A DNA stretch of 58,706 bases from a virus: the IMG/VR virus record IMGVR_UViG_3300031758_000085, positions 1 through 58,706 of that record. The stretch is one strand, 5' to 3'. A model generated the notes under the pieces. That model did not search any database. It was not told where the DNA came from and saw only the letters and a list, made by a program, of their open reading frames with translations. The position numbers and the translations under genes are program-made. Shown in pieces: positions 23,926 to 32,471 of the stretch; the first letter of the stretch is position 1, and every line of letters starts with the position of its first letter.

Positions 23926-25806
23926 ATGAAACATGTAGTCGAACTCAAATACACCAATCCTTCTCACGAACATGTTTCTTTGCGACGTCGCGTTGAAACA
24001 GTCAATCGTGTTGTTGAGGCTCAAAGTGCTGACGAAGCCTTGAATCGTGCTGCAAATCAGCAGCGTTCACTTGGATTTCGTATTCAATCTGCAAACATTG
24101 TTGAGCAGAAAATTGAAGAATCAACAAGTGCATTGATTTCAGAAGAAACTGAACTTGAAGAAGGAAAGATTGCAAAAGCACTTGCCGTTGGTGCAATGGC
24201 GCTTGCTTCCATGGGCGCAAAGGCTCACACTGACACAACAAAGTCAGTGGCTCAACTTGCTCAAGAACGCCCAGCACTTGCACAGCGATTGCATGATATT
24301 GGTGCGTCAGGTCAAGTTCCAGCATCAGATAAGCGTGCTGCTGAATTGCAAAGAAAGCAGGATCAAGAAATGCCAGCCTCTGAGCGTCGTGCGAAAGAGT
24401 TGAAGAAAGAAGAAGTCGAATCAGTAAACGAAGACCAAGCCGCTGATTGGCAAAAAGTCCAGAGCATGGAAAAGGGTTCAATGACTGGCGGAAAAGATGC
24501 AATGAAAATGCATCTATCGTATTTGAAAGCAGTTCACGCTCACCAAAAGAAATACGGTTTGGATACAGCAAAAACTAAAAAGAAAATTGGCGATGTGAGC
24601 AGAAGTTTAGTTCAGATGGGCGAAGAAGCCGAACAGGTTGATGAAGCCCAAAAGAAACTCAAGCCATCTTACTGGAAAGCAGAGTGGCGTTTAGGCACAC
24701 AATCTGAAGTTGATAAAAACAACAAAAAGATCTTTGATAAACTTGCAAAAACTGATCCAGTCAAGGCTTCAGCATTCCATGATAATCTCATGAGAATGAA
24801 GAAGAAAGATGTGAAGGAAGAAGCCGAGCAGGTTGATGAAGCCAAGAAAACAAAGAAAGAGAAACTAAAAACACTTCTTTATCGCAACAGATCAAATGTA
24901 AGGAAATTCGGCAAGGGCGCAGGTCTTACCACTGCACAAAAAGCGGCAGCAAGAAGAGCCATCGCAAATGAAGAAGTCGAGCAAACAGACGAAGCTGTTC
25001 GTATTGTTGATGCTGAAAGAGGTTTGATTAGGAAATCAAATGTCAAAATCCGACCATGGTCGTTCTCGGCATCAGATGCCAGAGATCGTCTCGCTCAAGC
25101 AGCAAAAGAGCGTCGCAAAATCACAGGTGAGCCAGGTGTCAAAGGATTCAATAAAGATATTGGTTATGCCCCAATCAAACACATGGACACTGGATATGTT
25201 AGAGCGATAAAGAAAGAAGATGTCGAGCAGGTTGATGAAGCCAACATGCGTTTTGATCCAGAGGCTGCTGCTCGTCCAAAGTCATCTGATGTCAAGAACT
25301 TTTTGAATCGAGATAAGAATGCTCGTGCTGGTGCTGCTTCTAAGAAGTATATTCGTCGCATGACAAAACTCGGTGGTCTTGGTCCAAATCAGACTAAAAA
25401 AGACACTGAAAAACATATGAAAGATTATTTCGAAGAAGTTGAAATCTCAGAAGCATCAAAAGAAGGCAAATCTGTAATGTACGGTATGCGCGCTTCAATG
25501 AAAGCAATGGATCTACGACATGGCGTTGATTCAGACAAGCGTGATGCTGGATACAAGATGTCACCCGCTGTTCGTGCTGCTCAAGCCAAGTCTGATGCTC
25601 TTTCTAAGGTTGAAAAACCAGTGCAGGCAGGAACTCTTGCTGCTCTAAAACGAAGAGAGATGAAGAAAGAGGCAGTAGATCCAGGTTCTATGAAAGTGGT
25701 AAATAAGAAAGTAAAAGCTGCTGACAAAATGATCAAAGCAGCAAAAGGTAAAGTGAATAAAATTGATCTAAAACCAACTCTTGATCTAGACAGTTATAAG
25801 GATTGA
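23926..25806 (+). CDS. Modular basic internal-protein candidate (626 residues)
   Basis: A second long Lys/Arg/Ala-rich protein. Residues 1-65 form a small alpha/beta domain (VVELKYTNPSHEH, then SADEALNRAANQQRSLGF). After that, basic segments are separated by near-identical acidic motifs: EEAEQVDEA at 233-241 and 298-306, EEVEQTDEA at 349-357, EDVEQVDEA at 431-439 and EEVEISEA at 503-510. Each has a [VIT]-[DS]-E-A core like the T4 gp21 site. Several intervening segments (for example the DARDRLAQAAKERRKITGEP region) look like separate small proteins. Likely packaged and processed in the prohead; function unknown. Confidence 0.65.
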   Translation: MKHVVELKYTNPSHEHVSLRRRVETVNRVVEAQSADEALNRAANQQRSLGFRIQSANIVEQKIEESTSALISEETELEEGKIAKALAVGAMALASMGAKAHTDTTKSVAQLAQERPALAQRLHDIGASGQVPASDKRAAELQRKQDQEMPASERRAKELKKEEVESVNEDQAADWQKVQSMEKGSMTGGKDAMKMHLSYLKAVHAHQKKYGLDTAKTKKKIGDVSRSLVQMGEEAEQVDEAQKKLKPSYWKAEWRLGTQSEVDKNNKKIFDKLAKTDPVKASAFHDNLMRMKKKDVKEEAEQVDEAKKTKKEKLKTLLYRNRSNVRKFGKGAGLTTAQKAAARRAIANEEVEQTDEAVRIVDAERGLIRKSNVKIRPWSFSASDARDRLAQAAKERRKITGEPGVKGFNKDIGYAPIKHMDTGYVRAIKKEDVEQVDEANMRFDPEAAARPKSSDVKNFLNRDKNARAGAASKKYIRRMTKLGGLGPNQTKKDTEKHMKDYFEEVEISEASKEGKSVMYGMRASMKAMDLRHGVDSDKRDAGYKMSPAVRAAQAKSDALSKVEKPVQAGTLAALKRREMKKEAVDPGSMKVVNKKVKAADKMIKAAKGKVNKIDLKPTLDLDSYKD

Positions 25807-25809
25807 TCA

Positions 25810-26268
25810 ATGCTGAAGTTCAAACAATTTATAAACGAAAGTGTTGACGATACTATTGATACCGATAGTCGCAGACTCTCAGAAAATATGGAAGCATTCA
25901 ATGATGAGCTCGATAATCTCACATTGAAGCCATATCAAAATGCTCCTGTGTTTTTAGCGCAGTTGCGTGGTGTTTGTGAGCGTTATGGAATTCAGATTCC
26001 TCAATCAGCAACACCTGAATTCATGAATCTTGGTGCTGAGTTAGTATACTCTCTTGGCACTAGTGGGTTTCATCTTTACATTGTATACGATACGCATGAA
26101 GAAGATGGATTTGTTGATGGTTATGCGCAAGTCGTTTCAAGTGATGAATTGCAAGATTTGATGGGCATGTCTGTTGAGGACTTGGCTGGTGAGAGAGAAG
26201 CAATGCTTATTCCACCAAATACCTATCGCAAGAGAGATGATGACGCAGGCAATAGCGACGAATACTAA
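25810..26268 (+). CDS. Protein with capsid-targeting-like N-terminus
   Basis: A 152-residue protein starting MLKFKQFINES, very close in pattern to the T4 IPIII capsid-targeting peptide MKTYQEFIAE. The body is a beta-rich domain (PVFLAQLRGVCERYGIQIPQ, then AELVYSLGTSGFHLYIVYD) followed by an acidic tail. Similar proteins are seen in marine T4-like phages as I recall. It follows the modular genes with a three-base gap. Probably a virion-internal protein; function unknown. Confidence 0.6.
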   Translation: MLKFKQFINESVDDTIDTDSRRLSENMEAFNDELDNLTLKPYQNAPVFLAQLRGVCERYGIQIPQSATPEFMNLGAELVYSLGTSGFHLYIVYDTHEEDGFVDGYAQVVSSDELQDLMGMSVEDLAGEREAMLIPPNTYRKRDDDAGNSDEY

Positions 26269-26271
26269 TAT

Positions 26272-26661
26272 ATGTTTTTTGATGAATTGAATGAATCGAA
26301 TATTTTATTATATGCAGCCAAGTGCTATGATAAGCCAAACTGCATTGATAGTGAGTTCGATGAAGATTATAAAAAACTTCGTTATATAAAGCGATTACTG
26401 CATCGATATAGAATTACAGGAGAGTTGAAGGAAAGACTTATTCTTAATCATCTTGTAGTTGCTCAAAATGTTTTTGGCATTATACCGTGTACTAGAATGT
26501 TATTTTTATGTATTGATGAAAAAGATTATAGTGCTCTTAAAACGTTTCTCGTTTACACATCAGCGATGCCAAAGGTGATACAAGGGATAAGAGGTGAAGA
26601 CATAATCTCAAGTGATATTGAATTAGACAATAGAATTGTAAGTGTTCTAAGAGATCTTTAG
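26272..26661 (+). CDS. Conserved phage protein (DUF7207-like)
   Basis: A 129-residue helical protein. KYIKRLLHRYRITGELKERL-type and then ILNHLVVAQNVFGIIPCTRM, LKTFLVYTSAMP match a protein I recall as widespread in marine T4-like phages (DUF7207). The start MFFDELNES has a weaker resemblance to the capsid-targeting peptide of its neighbours. More AT-rich than surrounding genes. Function unknown; its constant place near head and tail genes suggests a late role. A 50-base gap with a TATAAT box follows. Confidence 0.65.
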   Translation: MFFDELNESNILLYAAKCYDKPNCIDSEFDEDYKKLRYIKRLLHRYRITGELKERLILNHLVVAQNVFGIIPCTRMLFLCIDEKDYSALKTFLVYTSAMPKVIQGIRGEDIISSDIELDNRIVSVLRDL

Positions 26662-26681
26662 TTCATAGCGGACATACTGAT

Positions 26682-26687
26682 TATAAT
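26682..26687 (+). promoter_or_regulatory. TATAAT box upstream of 26712 gene
   Basis: TATAAT sits in the 50-base gap before the 120-residue gene, within TTATAATAGA, the same 10-mer that precedes uvsX at 9761. No good -35 hexamer is seen at 16-18 bases upstream. It may be a promoter of the same class as the uvsX one. Confidence 0.35.
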
Positions 26688-26711
26688 AGAAAATAAAGAC
26701 AAAATCAAGTA

Positions 26712-27074
26712 ATGAAAAAGTTTAACGAATTCAATGAATCAATTGCAATGAGTGTCGGTAGTGGCGCTGTAGCAGGAATGCCAACAGCAACTCCAGCAGA
26801 GCAAACTCCAGTTGGTTTAGGTAAAAAGAAAAAGATGCTTCGTCGCATCACACCACATGATATGTTTGGTGGAATTCCAGTATTCAAAGTTCGTTCTGAA
26901 GACTATCAAAAGGCAGTCTTGGGAAAGAAAAAGTTCAAGCACTATACATCCTATGTCTCTGGTTCGTTGGGTGAGGATGTTCGTGATTTCGCCGCGCAAA
27001 ATCCATCTTCTGGAATAATTGTTCAAGATGAGATCACTGGCGCAATGTTTTTTCTGAAGCACGGGAAGAAATGA
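26712..27074 (+). CDS. Protein with capsid-targeting-like N-terminus (120 residues)
   Basis: Starts MKKFNEFNESIAMS, again like the T4 capsid-targeting peptide, followed by a Gly/Ala/Pro-rich linker and a basic GKKKKMLRRI patch. The C-terminal domain (PVFKVRSEDYQKAVLGKKKF ... NPSSGIIVQDEITGAMFFL) has a pattern I recall from small marine phage proteins. Probably virion-internal. The next gene starts two bases after its stop. Function unknown. Confidence 0.6.
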   Translation: MKKFNEFNESIAMSVGSGAVAGMPTATPAEQTPVGLGKKKKMLRRITPHDMFGGIPVFKVRSEDYQKAVLGKKKFKHYTSYVSGSLGEDVRDFAAQNPSSGIIVQDEITGAMFFLKHGKK

Positions 27075-27075
27075 A

Positions 27076-27324
27076 ATGAAAAAAATCGCTTTCTTACTTG
27101 CTTTGTCATTTACCCTACTTGGGTGTGAAGATACATATAGATATCCATGTCAAGATCCAGAGAATAAAGATAAAGCAGAATGCAATCGCCCAATATGCGA
27201 AGCCGATGGCATGTGTTATGATACATTAAATGGTTTGCCACCACAACCAGTTGTTGAGCAAACTCCAGTTGAAGAACCAGCAGCACCTGCTGCAGATTGT
27301 AATTGTGAAACTACAGGAGAATAA
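27076..27324 (+). CDS. Small lipoprotein, possible outer spanin
   Basis: An 82-residue secreted lipoprotein: MKKIAFLLALSFTLLGC is a signal peptide with lipobox L14-L15-G16-C17. The mature part has several cysteines and a Pro/Glu-rich tail. It stands just before a membrane protein and the endolysin, as outer-membrane spanins often do. The lipoprotein call is strong; the spanin role is inferred from position and size. Confidence 0.75.
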   Translation: MKKIAFLLALSFTLLGCEDTYRYPCQDPENKDKAECNRPICEADGMCYDTLNGLPPQPVVEQTPVEEPAAPAADCNCETTGE

Positions 27325-27326
27325 TT

Positions 27327-27737
27327 ATGTTTAAGGGTCCACGTTATACTGAATCAGAATTGATGGCTCGATTGAAATTCACGGTCGGTCTATCATTGGC
27401 ATTTACATTGACAGGAATTGTGTTTGTAGTTCTCTACTCACTTATCTTTGTCACACAGCCAATGCAGCAATCGCCAAATGACGCAAAGTTTTTTGAGTTA
27501 ATTACACCAATCGCAACATTTTTGACAGGTATCCTATCAGGTATCATGTTAGGTAAGAGTGAAAAACAAGATATGCCTGAAGCACCAAAGGCTCCAGAAC
27601 CACTCGAAATTACTCCTGCTGATCTAGTCCCAGAACCTCCAACAGAACTTGCACCATTAGTTGTTGCTGCTGCTGTCGGTGCTGCTGGAGCCACTGCTGT
27701 TGCTGCAGCAGACGATGAAGAAGATCATATTGCCTGA
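27327..27737 (+). CDS. Membrane protein, candidate holin or inner spanin
   Basis: A 136-residue protein with transmembrane segments at about residues 20-42 and 59-76 and a Pro/Ala/Glu-rich tail that ends in another Ala/Val-rich stretch. It lies between the lipoprotein and the endolysin with gaps of two and eight bases. Two close membrane helices fit a class II holin; the long periplasmic or cytoplasmic tail also allows an inner-spanin-like role. Position supports a lysis function; the exact part is inferred. Confidence 0.6.
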   Translation: MFKGPRYTESELMARLKFTVGLSLAFTLTGIVFVVLYSLIFVTQPMQQSPNDAKFFELITPIATFLTGILSGIMLGKSEKQDMPEAPKAPEPLEITPADLVPEPPTELAPLVVAAAVGAAGATAVAAADDEEDHIA

Positions 27738-27745
27738 GGTGATTT

Positions 27746-28918
27746 ATGAGTTTAGCGGCATTACAAAAGAAAATTGGAGTAACAGCTGACGGTGCATGGG
27801 GTCCAGGAACTCTACGCGCTGCAGCCGCTTACTATAAATTATCACCAACCAGAGCAGCACACTTCTTTGGGCAAACTGCTCATGAGACTGGTGGCTTTAA
27901 GGCGTTTACTGAGAATTTAAACTATGGAGCCAAAGGTCTCCGTGGTATTTTCGGTAAATATTTTCCAACAGATTCCATTGCTTTACAATATGAGCGCAAG
28001 CCAGAAAGAATCGCAAATAGAGTTTATGCATCACGCATGGGTAATGGACCAGAAGCATCAGGTGATGGTTGGAAGTATCGTGGTCGCGGTGCACTACAAT
28101 TGACAGGCAAGGACAACTATCTTGCTTTCTCAAAGTATTGCAATCGCCCAGATGTAATGACAAACCCAGATCTCGTTGCCACTGAGTTAGCATTCGAATC
28201 TGCAATGTTTTTCTTCGAACGAAACAAACTCTGGAGCATCTGTGATCAAGGAGTGAATGATGCTACGATATTATCCGTTAGTAAAAAAGTTAATGGTGGT
28301 ACTCACGGCTTGGAAGATCGCAAGACTAAGACGAAAACGTACTTCGCTCAGTTAAGCGCACCTGCTGGAGCAGCACCAAAAGTTGTAGCACCAGTACCAG
28401 CAAAAGCAGCAGCACCTGTGGCTCCTGCTGGTAAAGTTTCCCCTGAAATGCAACTCTCTGAACATTTCAATCTAAAGGAATTCACAAAATCGGAGACTGC
28501 GATTCGTAAGAGAATTGATAATACACCAAATGCTGAACATGCTCAAAACCTCAAAAACGTCTGCGAAAAAATTCTTGAACCCGTTCGTCGTCACTTTGGC
28601 AAGCCTGTTCGTATTAACAGTGGCTATCGTGGTCCCGCTCTTAATGCAGCCGTCGGCGGAAGCAGCAAGTCTCAGCATTGCAATGGAGAAGCCATAGACT
28701 TCGAAATCGATGGTTTACCAAATCCAGATCTAGCAAAGTGGGTTGCTGAGAATTGTGAATTTGATCAGATTATTCTAGAATTTTATGATCCAAAAGAAGG
28801 TCCAAACTCGGGTTGGGTCCATGCATCATATACTTCTAAAGGACCAAATAGAAAACAAAAACTCACTGCATTGACAGAAAAGGGCAAAACAGTTTACAAG
28901 CCAGGATTTATAGCGTAA
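27746..28918 (+). CDS. Two-domain endolysin: GH19 muramidase/chitinase-like + M15 peptidase
   Basis: A 390-residue peptidoglycan hydrolase. The N-terminus (LQKKIGVTADGAWGPGTL) is like a peptidoglycan-binding repeat; then the GH19 domain has TAHETGG with catalytic E47, LNYGAKGLRGIFGKYFP and WKYRGRGALQLTGKDNY. After an Ala/Pro linker (about residues 212-232) comes an M15 peptidase with zinc-site SQHCNGEAIDF (H311, D318) and WVHASY (H359). Both active sites look intact, so it could cut both glycan and peptide bonds. It is the last gene of the lysis cassette; the fibre genes begin three bases later. Confidence 0.92.
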   Translation: MSLAALQKKIGVTADGAWGPGTLRAAAAYYKLSPTRAAHFFGQTAHETGGFKAFTENLNYGAKGLRGIFGKYFPTDSIALQYERKPERIANRVYASRMGNGPEASGDGWKYRGRGALQLTGKDNYLAFSKYCNRPDVMTNPDLVATELAFESAMFFFERNKLWSICDQGVNDATILSVSKKVNGGTHGLEDRKTKTKTYFAQLSAPAGAAPKVVAPVPAKAAAPVAPAGKVSPEMQLSEHFNLKEFTKSETAIRKRIDNTPNAEHAQNLKNVCEKILEPVRRHFGKPVRINSGYRGPALNAAVGGSSKSQHCNGEAIDFEIDGLPNPDLAKWVAENCEFDQIILEFYDPKEGPNSGWVHASYTSKGPNRKQKLTALTEKGKTVYKPGFIA

Positions 28919-28921
28919 GAG

Positions 28922-29896
28922 ATGGCAACACTAACAGACATTCTTGGCAGTGAGATGCCACCAGGACCGCAAGGTCCACAAGGTCCTACTGGCGCAACTG
29001 GTCCACAAGGTCCTCAGGGACCGCAAGGTCCACAAGGTCCTCAAGGACCAGTCTTTGAACTCACCGTCCAAGAAATCTATGCCTCCAACAATACTGTTGG
29101 AAACACAATCGCCAATGTTAATCTTATTCAGTTCGATCTGGAATCTGCGTTTAATGCAGTTGATCAAACGAATAATACAGTTCGTATTGTTACGAGCTCG
29201 ACCTTCAAGTATTGGGAAGTTGATGATGTTCTAAGATTAACTGCGATTGGTCTCGATACGATCAACTTTAAGTCTGGAAATAATGTTGTAATTGAAGCCA
29301 ATGCTCAAACTGTTCCGCAGAGCATCACATTTAGTGTTCCGAATGTAGACCTGAAAGTCGCTAAATCGGGCGATACTCTTACAGGTAATCTAAACACTAC
29401 AAACGTGATCCCAACTTCGGATAACGTCCATTTCTTAGGTAATTCTACAAATCGATATAAAAAGATTCATCTTGGATCAGATGGTCTTCAGGTAGGCTCG
29501 GCAAATATCTACTTTGATGGGGTAAGTTTACAAACTACTGCTCCAATCGCATCAAATGTATCCTCTGTTGGTCCTTCTGTTACAGTTGCAAACACGGTTA
29601 CGACAACGTCGGATTCGGAGGTTGTTATTGATTCATTCCCTGCTGCTGATTTTATTACTGTAAAATATGTTATTCAAGCGAAAAGTGTTGAGGGAATTCA
29701 TTCCACAGAGTTATTCTGTATGCACGATGGCATGACGGTCTATACGACTGAATACGCCATTCTCATTACGAATTATACTCTCGGAGTGTTTTCTGTTGTT
29801 ATTGAAGGCGGGATTTGCAAATTGAAGTTTTTCCCAGATAACCCAGATAATAATTTAATCACAATTCGTTTCTTGAGACAAGCACTTTCCAGCTAA
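28922..29896 (+). CDS. Collagen-like tail fibre protein
   Basis: A 324-residue protein. After ten residues it has a Gly-Pro-Gln type collagen run (about residues 14-44), which should form a triple helix. It is followed by beta-rich segments (NNTVRIVTSS; KSGDTLTGNL, as in fibre tips) and a C-terminal TVTTTSDSEVVIDSFP domain shared with the next gene (TVTTAASGQVVLDIFP). Likely a trimeric tail fibre or its distal piece. It opens the 30-kb fibre region. A promoter-like CTAAATA follows in the 61-base gap. Confidence 0.8.
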   Translation: MATLTDILGSEMPPGPQGPQGPTGATGPQGPQGPQGPQGPQGPVFELTVQEIYASNNTVGNTIANVNLIQFDLESAFNAVDQTNNTVRIVTSSTFKYWEVDDVLRLTAIGLDTINFKSGNNVVIEANAQTVPQSITFSVPNVDLKVAKSGDTLTGNLNTTNVIPTSDNVHFLGNSTNRYKKIHLGSDGLQVGSANIYFDGVSLQTTAPIASNVSSVGPSVTVANTVTTTSDSEVVIDSFPAADFITVKYVIQAKSVEGIHSTELFCMHDGMTVYTTEYAILITNYTLGVFSVVIEGGICKLKFFPDNPDNNLITIRFLRQALSS

Positions 29897-29909
29897 AACG
29901 CAAATTTTA

Positions 29910-29916
29910 CTAAATA
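29910..29916 (+). promoter_or_regulatory. Late-promoter-like CTAAATA box
   Basis: CTAAATA(TA) at 29910, 42 bases before the ATG at 29958. A short imperfect hairpin (29923-29928 with 29936-29941) lies between, then GGAG as ribosome site. Same 7-mer as at 18287 and near-match to the T4 late box. Confidence 0.45.
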
Positions 29917-29957
29917 TAAAAGCCGATTCGTTCATAGTCGGCACCAGGAGATTCTAA

Positions 29958-32471
29958 ATGGCGACAATGAATAAAACATTTAGTGTTAAGACAGGTCTTG
30001 ACCTTGCTAATACTATAATTCTCGATTCGAATCGTAATATTTCGAACGTTAATATTGCCAACCTTCATACGATTAATGCGAATACAATCGTAACAACGGG
30101 TGGTCTAAACGTTATTGATCAAGCCAATACAGCTCGTGGAACTGCTAACGACGCTTATGCGCAAGCAAATACTGCTCGCGACACAGCAAACGACGCATAT
30201 GCTCAAGCGAATACTGCTCGTGGTACTGCGAATGATGCATATGCTCAGGCTAATTCTGGATACGCCCAAGCAAACGCTGCCCGCGATCAAGCCAATACTG
30301 GTTATGGTCAAGCAAATGCCGCTTATGGACAGGCTAATGCTGCTTACGGTCAAGCCAACGCTGCTTATGCCGAAGCCAATGTTTCTGCCAATACTGTTTC
30401 TGTTACAGTTGGTGGTCTGACTCTTAATAATAAGAAACTTTTCCTACAAAACACAAACTCAGTAACTCTCGAGTTGCTGGATGATGGTGTTAATGCAAAT
30501 CTTGTTATTCGTAGTAGCGGTGGTATTGCTTATGATCAAGCAAATGCTGCGCGCGAACAAGCCAATACTGCTCGCGACACTGCGAATGACGCATACGGTC
30601 AAGCAAATACTGCGCGCACCACTGGCAACAATGCGTATGCTCAAGCGAACACAGCACGTGATACCGCAAATGATGCATATGGCCAGGCAAATACAGCCCG
30701 CACGACTGCTAATGATGCATATGCCCAAGCAAATACCGCACGAGGCACTGCAAATGATGCGTATGCGCAAGCAAATGCTGGTTACGCTCAGGCAAATGCT
30801 GGTTATGGGCAAGCAAATGCCGCTTATGGGCAAGCAAATGCTGCTTATGGGCAAGCGAATGCAGCATACGGTGAAGCAAATCTAAAACTTAACCTAACTG
30901 GTGGTACAGTCTCTGGTGACCTTACCGTTCAAGGTAACTTGTATCTAACAGGTAATGCAACGTATATCAACGTTGCGACCGTGAGAGTTAATGACTCGAT
31001 TATCCAGCTATCAACGAATTCAACTTCTGACGCTGTTGATATTGGTTTCGTTGGTCACTACAGCGACGATGGTGGTACAACTAATCTTCATTCTGGCTTT
31101 ATTCGTCATGCCTCTGATAATGTATTCTACATCTTTGATGGTTATGCAACAGAACCAAGCAATAACGTAATTGATGTTGCTTCTGCAAATCTTGCATGGT
31201 TGCGCGCAAATGTAAATGCTGCATCTCTCTTGTTGCAAGGTAATACAGTTGCGACTCAAGCCAATCTAACGATTGCTAATGATCAAGCGAATGCTGCATA
31301 TCTCCAAGCGAATACTGCTCGCACTACTGGCAACGATGCATACGCTCAAGCCAATACAGCACGCGACACGGCAAATGGCGCATATGCTCAAGCCAATGGT
31401 GCGTACTCGCAAGCCAATGGTGCTTATGCTCAGGCAAATGGTGCATACAGTCAAGCAAACGGTGCCTTTGCACAGGCTAATGGTGCGTACAGTCAAGCCA
31501 ATGGTGCTTATGCTCAAGCCAACACCTCTGCAAACACGGTTCGTGTTTATGCAAACAGCGCTGGTGAGTTGTCGAATAAATTCCTAAACTTTATCAATAC
31601 TGCAAGTATTCAAGTCAGTGTTATCGATAATGCTGATGGAAATGCGAATATCTCCTTTAGTACGACTGGCGCTGCTGTTGCTGATGCTTATGCTCAAGCC
31701 AACGCTGCTTACGGTCAAGCGAATGCCGCATATGGACAAGCAAATACTGGCTATGGTCAGGCGAATGCTGCATACGGACAGGCTAACGCTGCGTATGGGC
31801 AAGCAAATGCGGCATACAGCCAAGCCAATGCAGCCTATGACGAAGCCAATACTAAAGTTGAGACAATTGTAACAGGTCTTGGTCTATCTAATACTGAAGT
31901 CACGACTGCAAATGTCAAGACAGTAACGATTACACCAAACATTGCATCTACGACAGTAATTGGTGTCACGAAACTCGTTGATTCGATTACTTCTACCGAT
32001 ACTGCAAACGCTGCGACTGCAAACTCAGTCAAGTGGATAAACGACGTCAAGGTCGATCGTGCTGGCGATACGATGACTGGCAAGTTGACTATCAACACTG
32101 CTGGTGAAGGTCTTGAAGTTGCAAATGCAAATGTAACGAATACCTTAACTGTTGAAGCATTGAAGGTTACAACTAACACTGTAACGACAGCTGCTTCGGG
32201 TCAAGTTGTGCTCGATATTTTCCCAACAACCGATCTTGCTTCTGCAAAATACTTTGTACAAGCCAATAGTGGTTCAACGTATCACACTACTGAAATTATC
32301 CTCGTTCATGAAGGCACAAATATTTGGATTACTGAATACGGTACAATTCAAACTGGTGCTTCATTGGGTACTTTCAATGCGGACATTGATAGTGGAAATG
32401 TGAGATTGTTGTTCAACGCTACACAATCAATTAATACAATCCGCGCTGTACGTTATGGCATAGTCCCATAA
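29958..32471 (+). CDS. Long tail fibre protein with 7-residue AYxQANx repeats
   Basis: An 837-residue fibre. The first 35 residues (NKTFSVKTGLDLANTI) match the next gene's start, so they probably form a shared attachment domain. Four blocks of heptads of the kind AYAQANT-ARDTAND follow, with Tyr/Arg at one position and Gln-Ala-Asn fixed. They should form a regular rod, coiled coil or beta-helix. Between blocks are beta domains (GLTLNNKKLFLQNTNSVTLE; LKLNLTGGTVSGDLTVQGNL) typical of fibres. The C-terminal domain is shared with the gene before. A phage tail rod function is likely; no enzyme motif. Confidence 0.85.
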   Translation: MATMNKTFSVKTGLDLANTIILDSNRNISNVNIANLHTINANTIVTTGGLNVIDQANTARGTANDAYAQANTARDTANDAYAQANTARGTANDAYAQANSGYAQANAARDQANTGYGQANAAYGQANAAYGQANAAYAEANVSANTVSVTVGGLTLNNKKLFLQNTNSVTLELLDDGVNANLVIRSSGGIAYDQANAAREQANTARDTANDAYGQANTARTTGNNAYAQANTARDTANDAYGQANTARTTANDAYAQANTARGTANDAYAQANAGYAQANAGYGQANAAYGQANAAYGQANAAYGEANLKLNLTGGTVSGDLTVQGNLYLTGNATYINVATVRVNDSIIQLSTNSTSDAVDIGFVGHYSDDGGTTNLHSGFIRHASDNVFYIFDGYATEPSNNVIDVASANLAWLRANVNAASLLLQGNTVATQANLTIANDQANAAYLQANTARTTGNDAYAQANTARDTANGAYAQANGAYSQANGAYAQANGAYSQANGAFAQANGAYSQANGAYAQANTSANTVRVYANSAGELSNKFLNFINTASIQVSVIDNADGNANISFSTTGAAVADAYAQANAAYGQANAAYGQANTGYGQANAAYGQANAAYGQANAAYSQANAAYDEANTKVETIVTGLGLSNTEVTTANVKTVTITPNIASTTVIGVTKLVDSITSTDTANAATANSVKWINDVKVDRAGDTMTGKLTINTAGEGLEVANANVTNTLTVEALKVTTNTVTTAASGQVVLDIFPTTDLASAKYFVQANSGSTYHTTEIILVHEGTNIWITEYGTIQTGASLGTFNADIDSGNVRLLFNATQSINTIRAVRYGIVP
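30118..31851 (+). repeat. Tandem 21-base (7-residue) repeats in fibre gene
   Basis: Four blocks (about 30118-30387, 30526-30879, 31279-31530 and 31675-31851) encode the heptad A-Y-x-Q-A-N-x and its A-R-x-x-A-N-D variant. Codon choice varies between copies, so DNA identity is only partial and protein sequence is the conserved level. Copy-number change by slippage would alter fibre length in steps. Confidence 0.85.

Noticed and set aside
29923-29941. Hairpin CCGATT/AGTCGG as a terminator after the 28922 gene
   Set aside because: Only six pairs with one G-T, and no T-run follows; the nearby CTAAATA suggests a promoter region instead.
30118-31851. Repeats considered as a CRISPR array
   Set aside because: The units are 21 bases without spacers, in frame with a long fibre ORF, and conserved at protein rather than DNA level.
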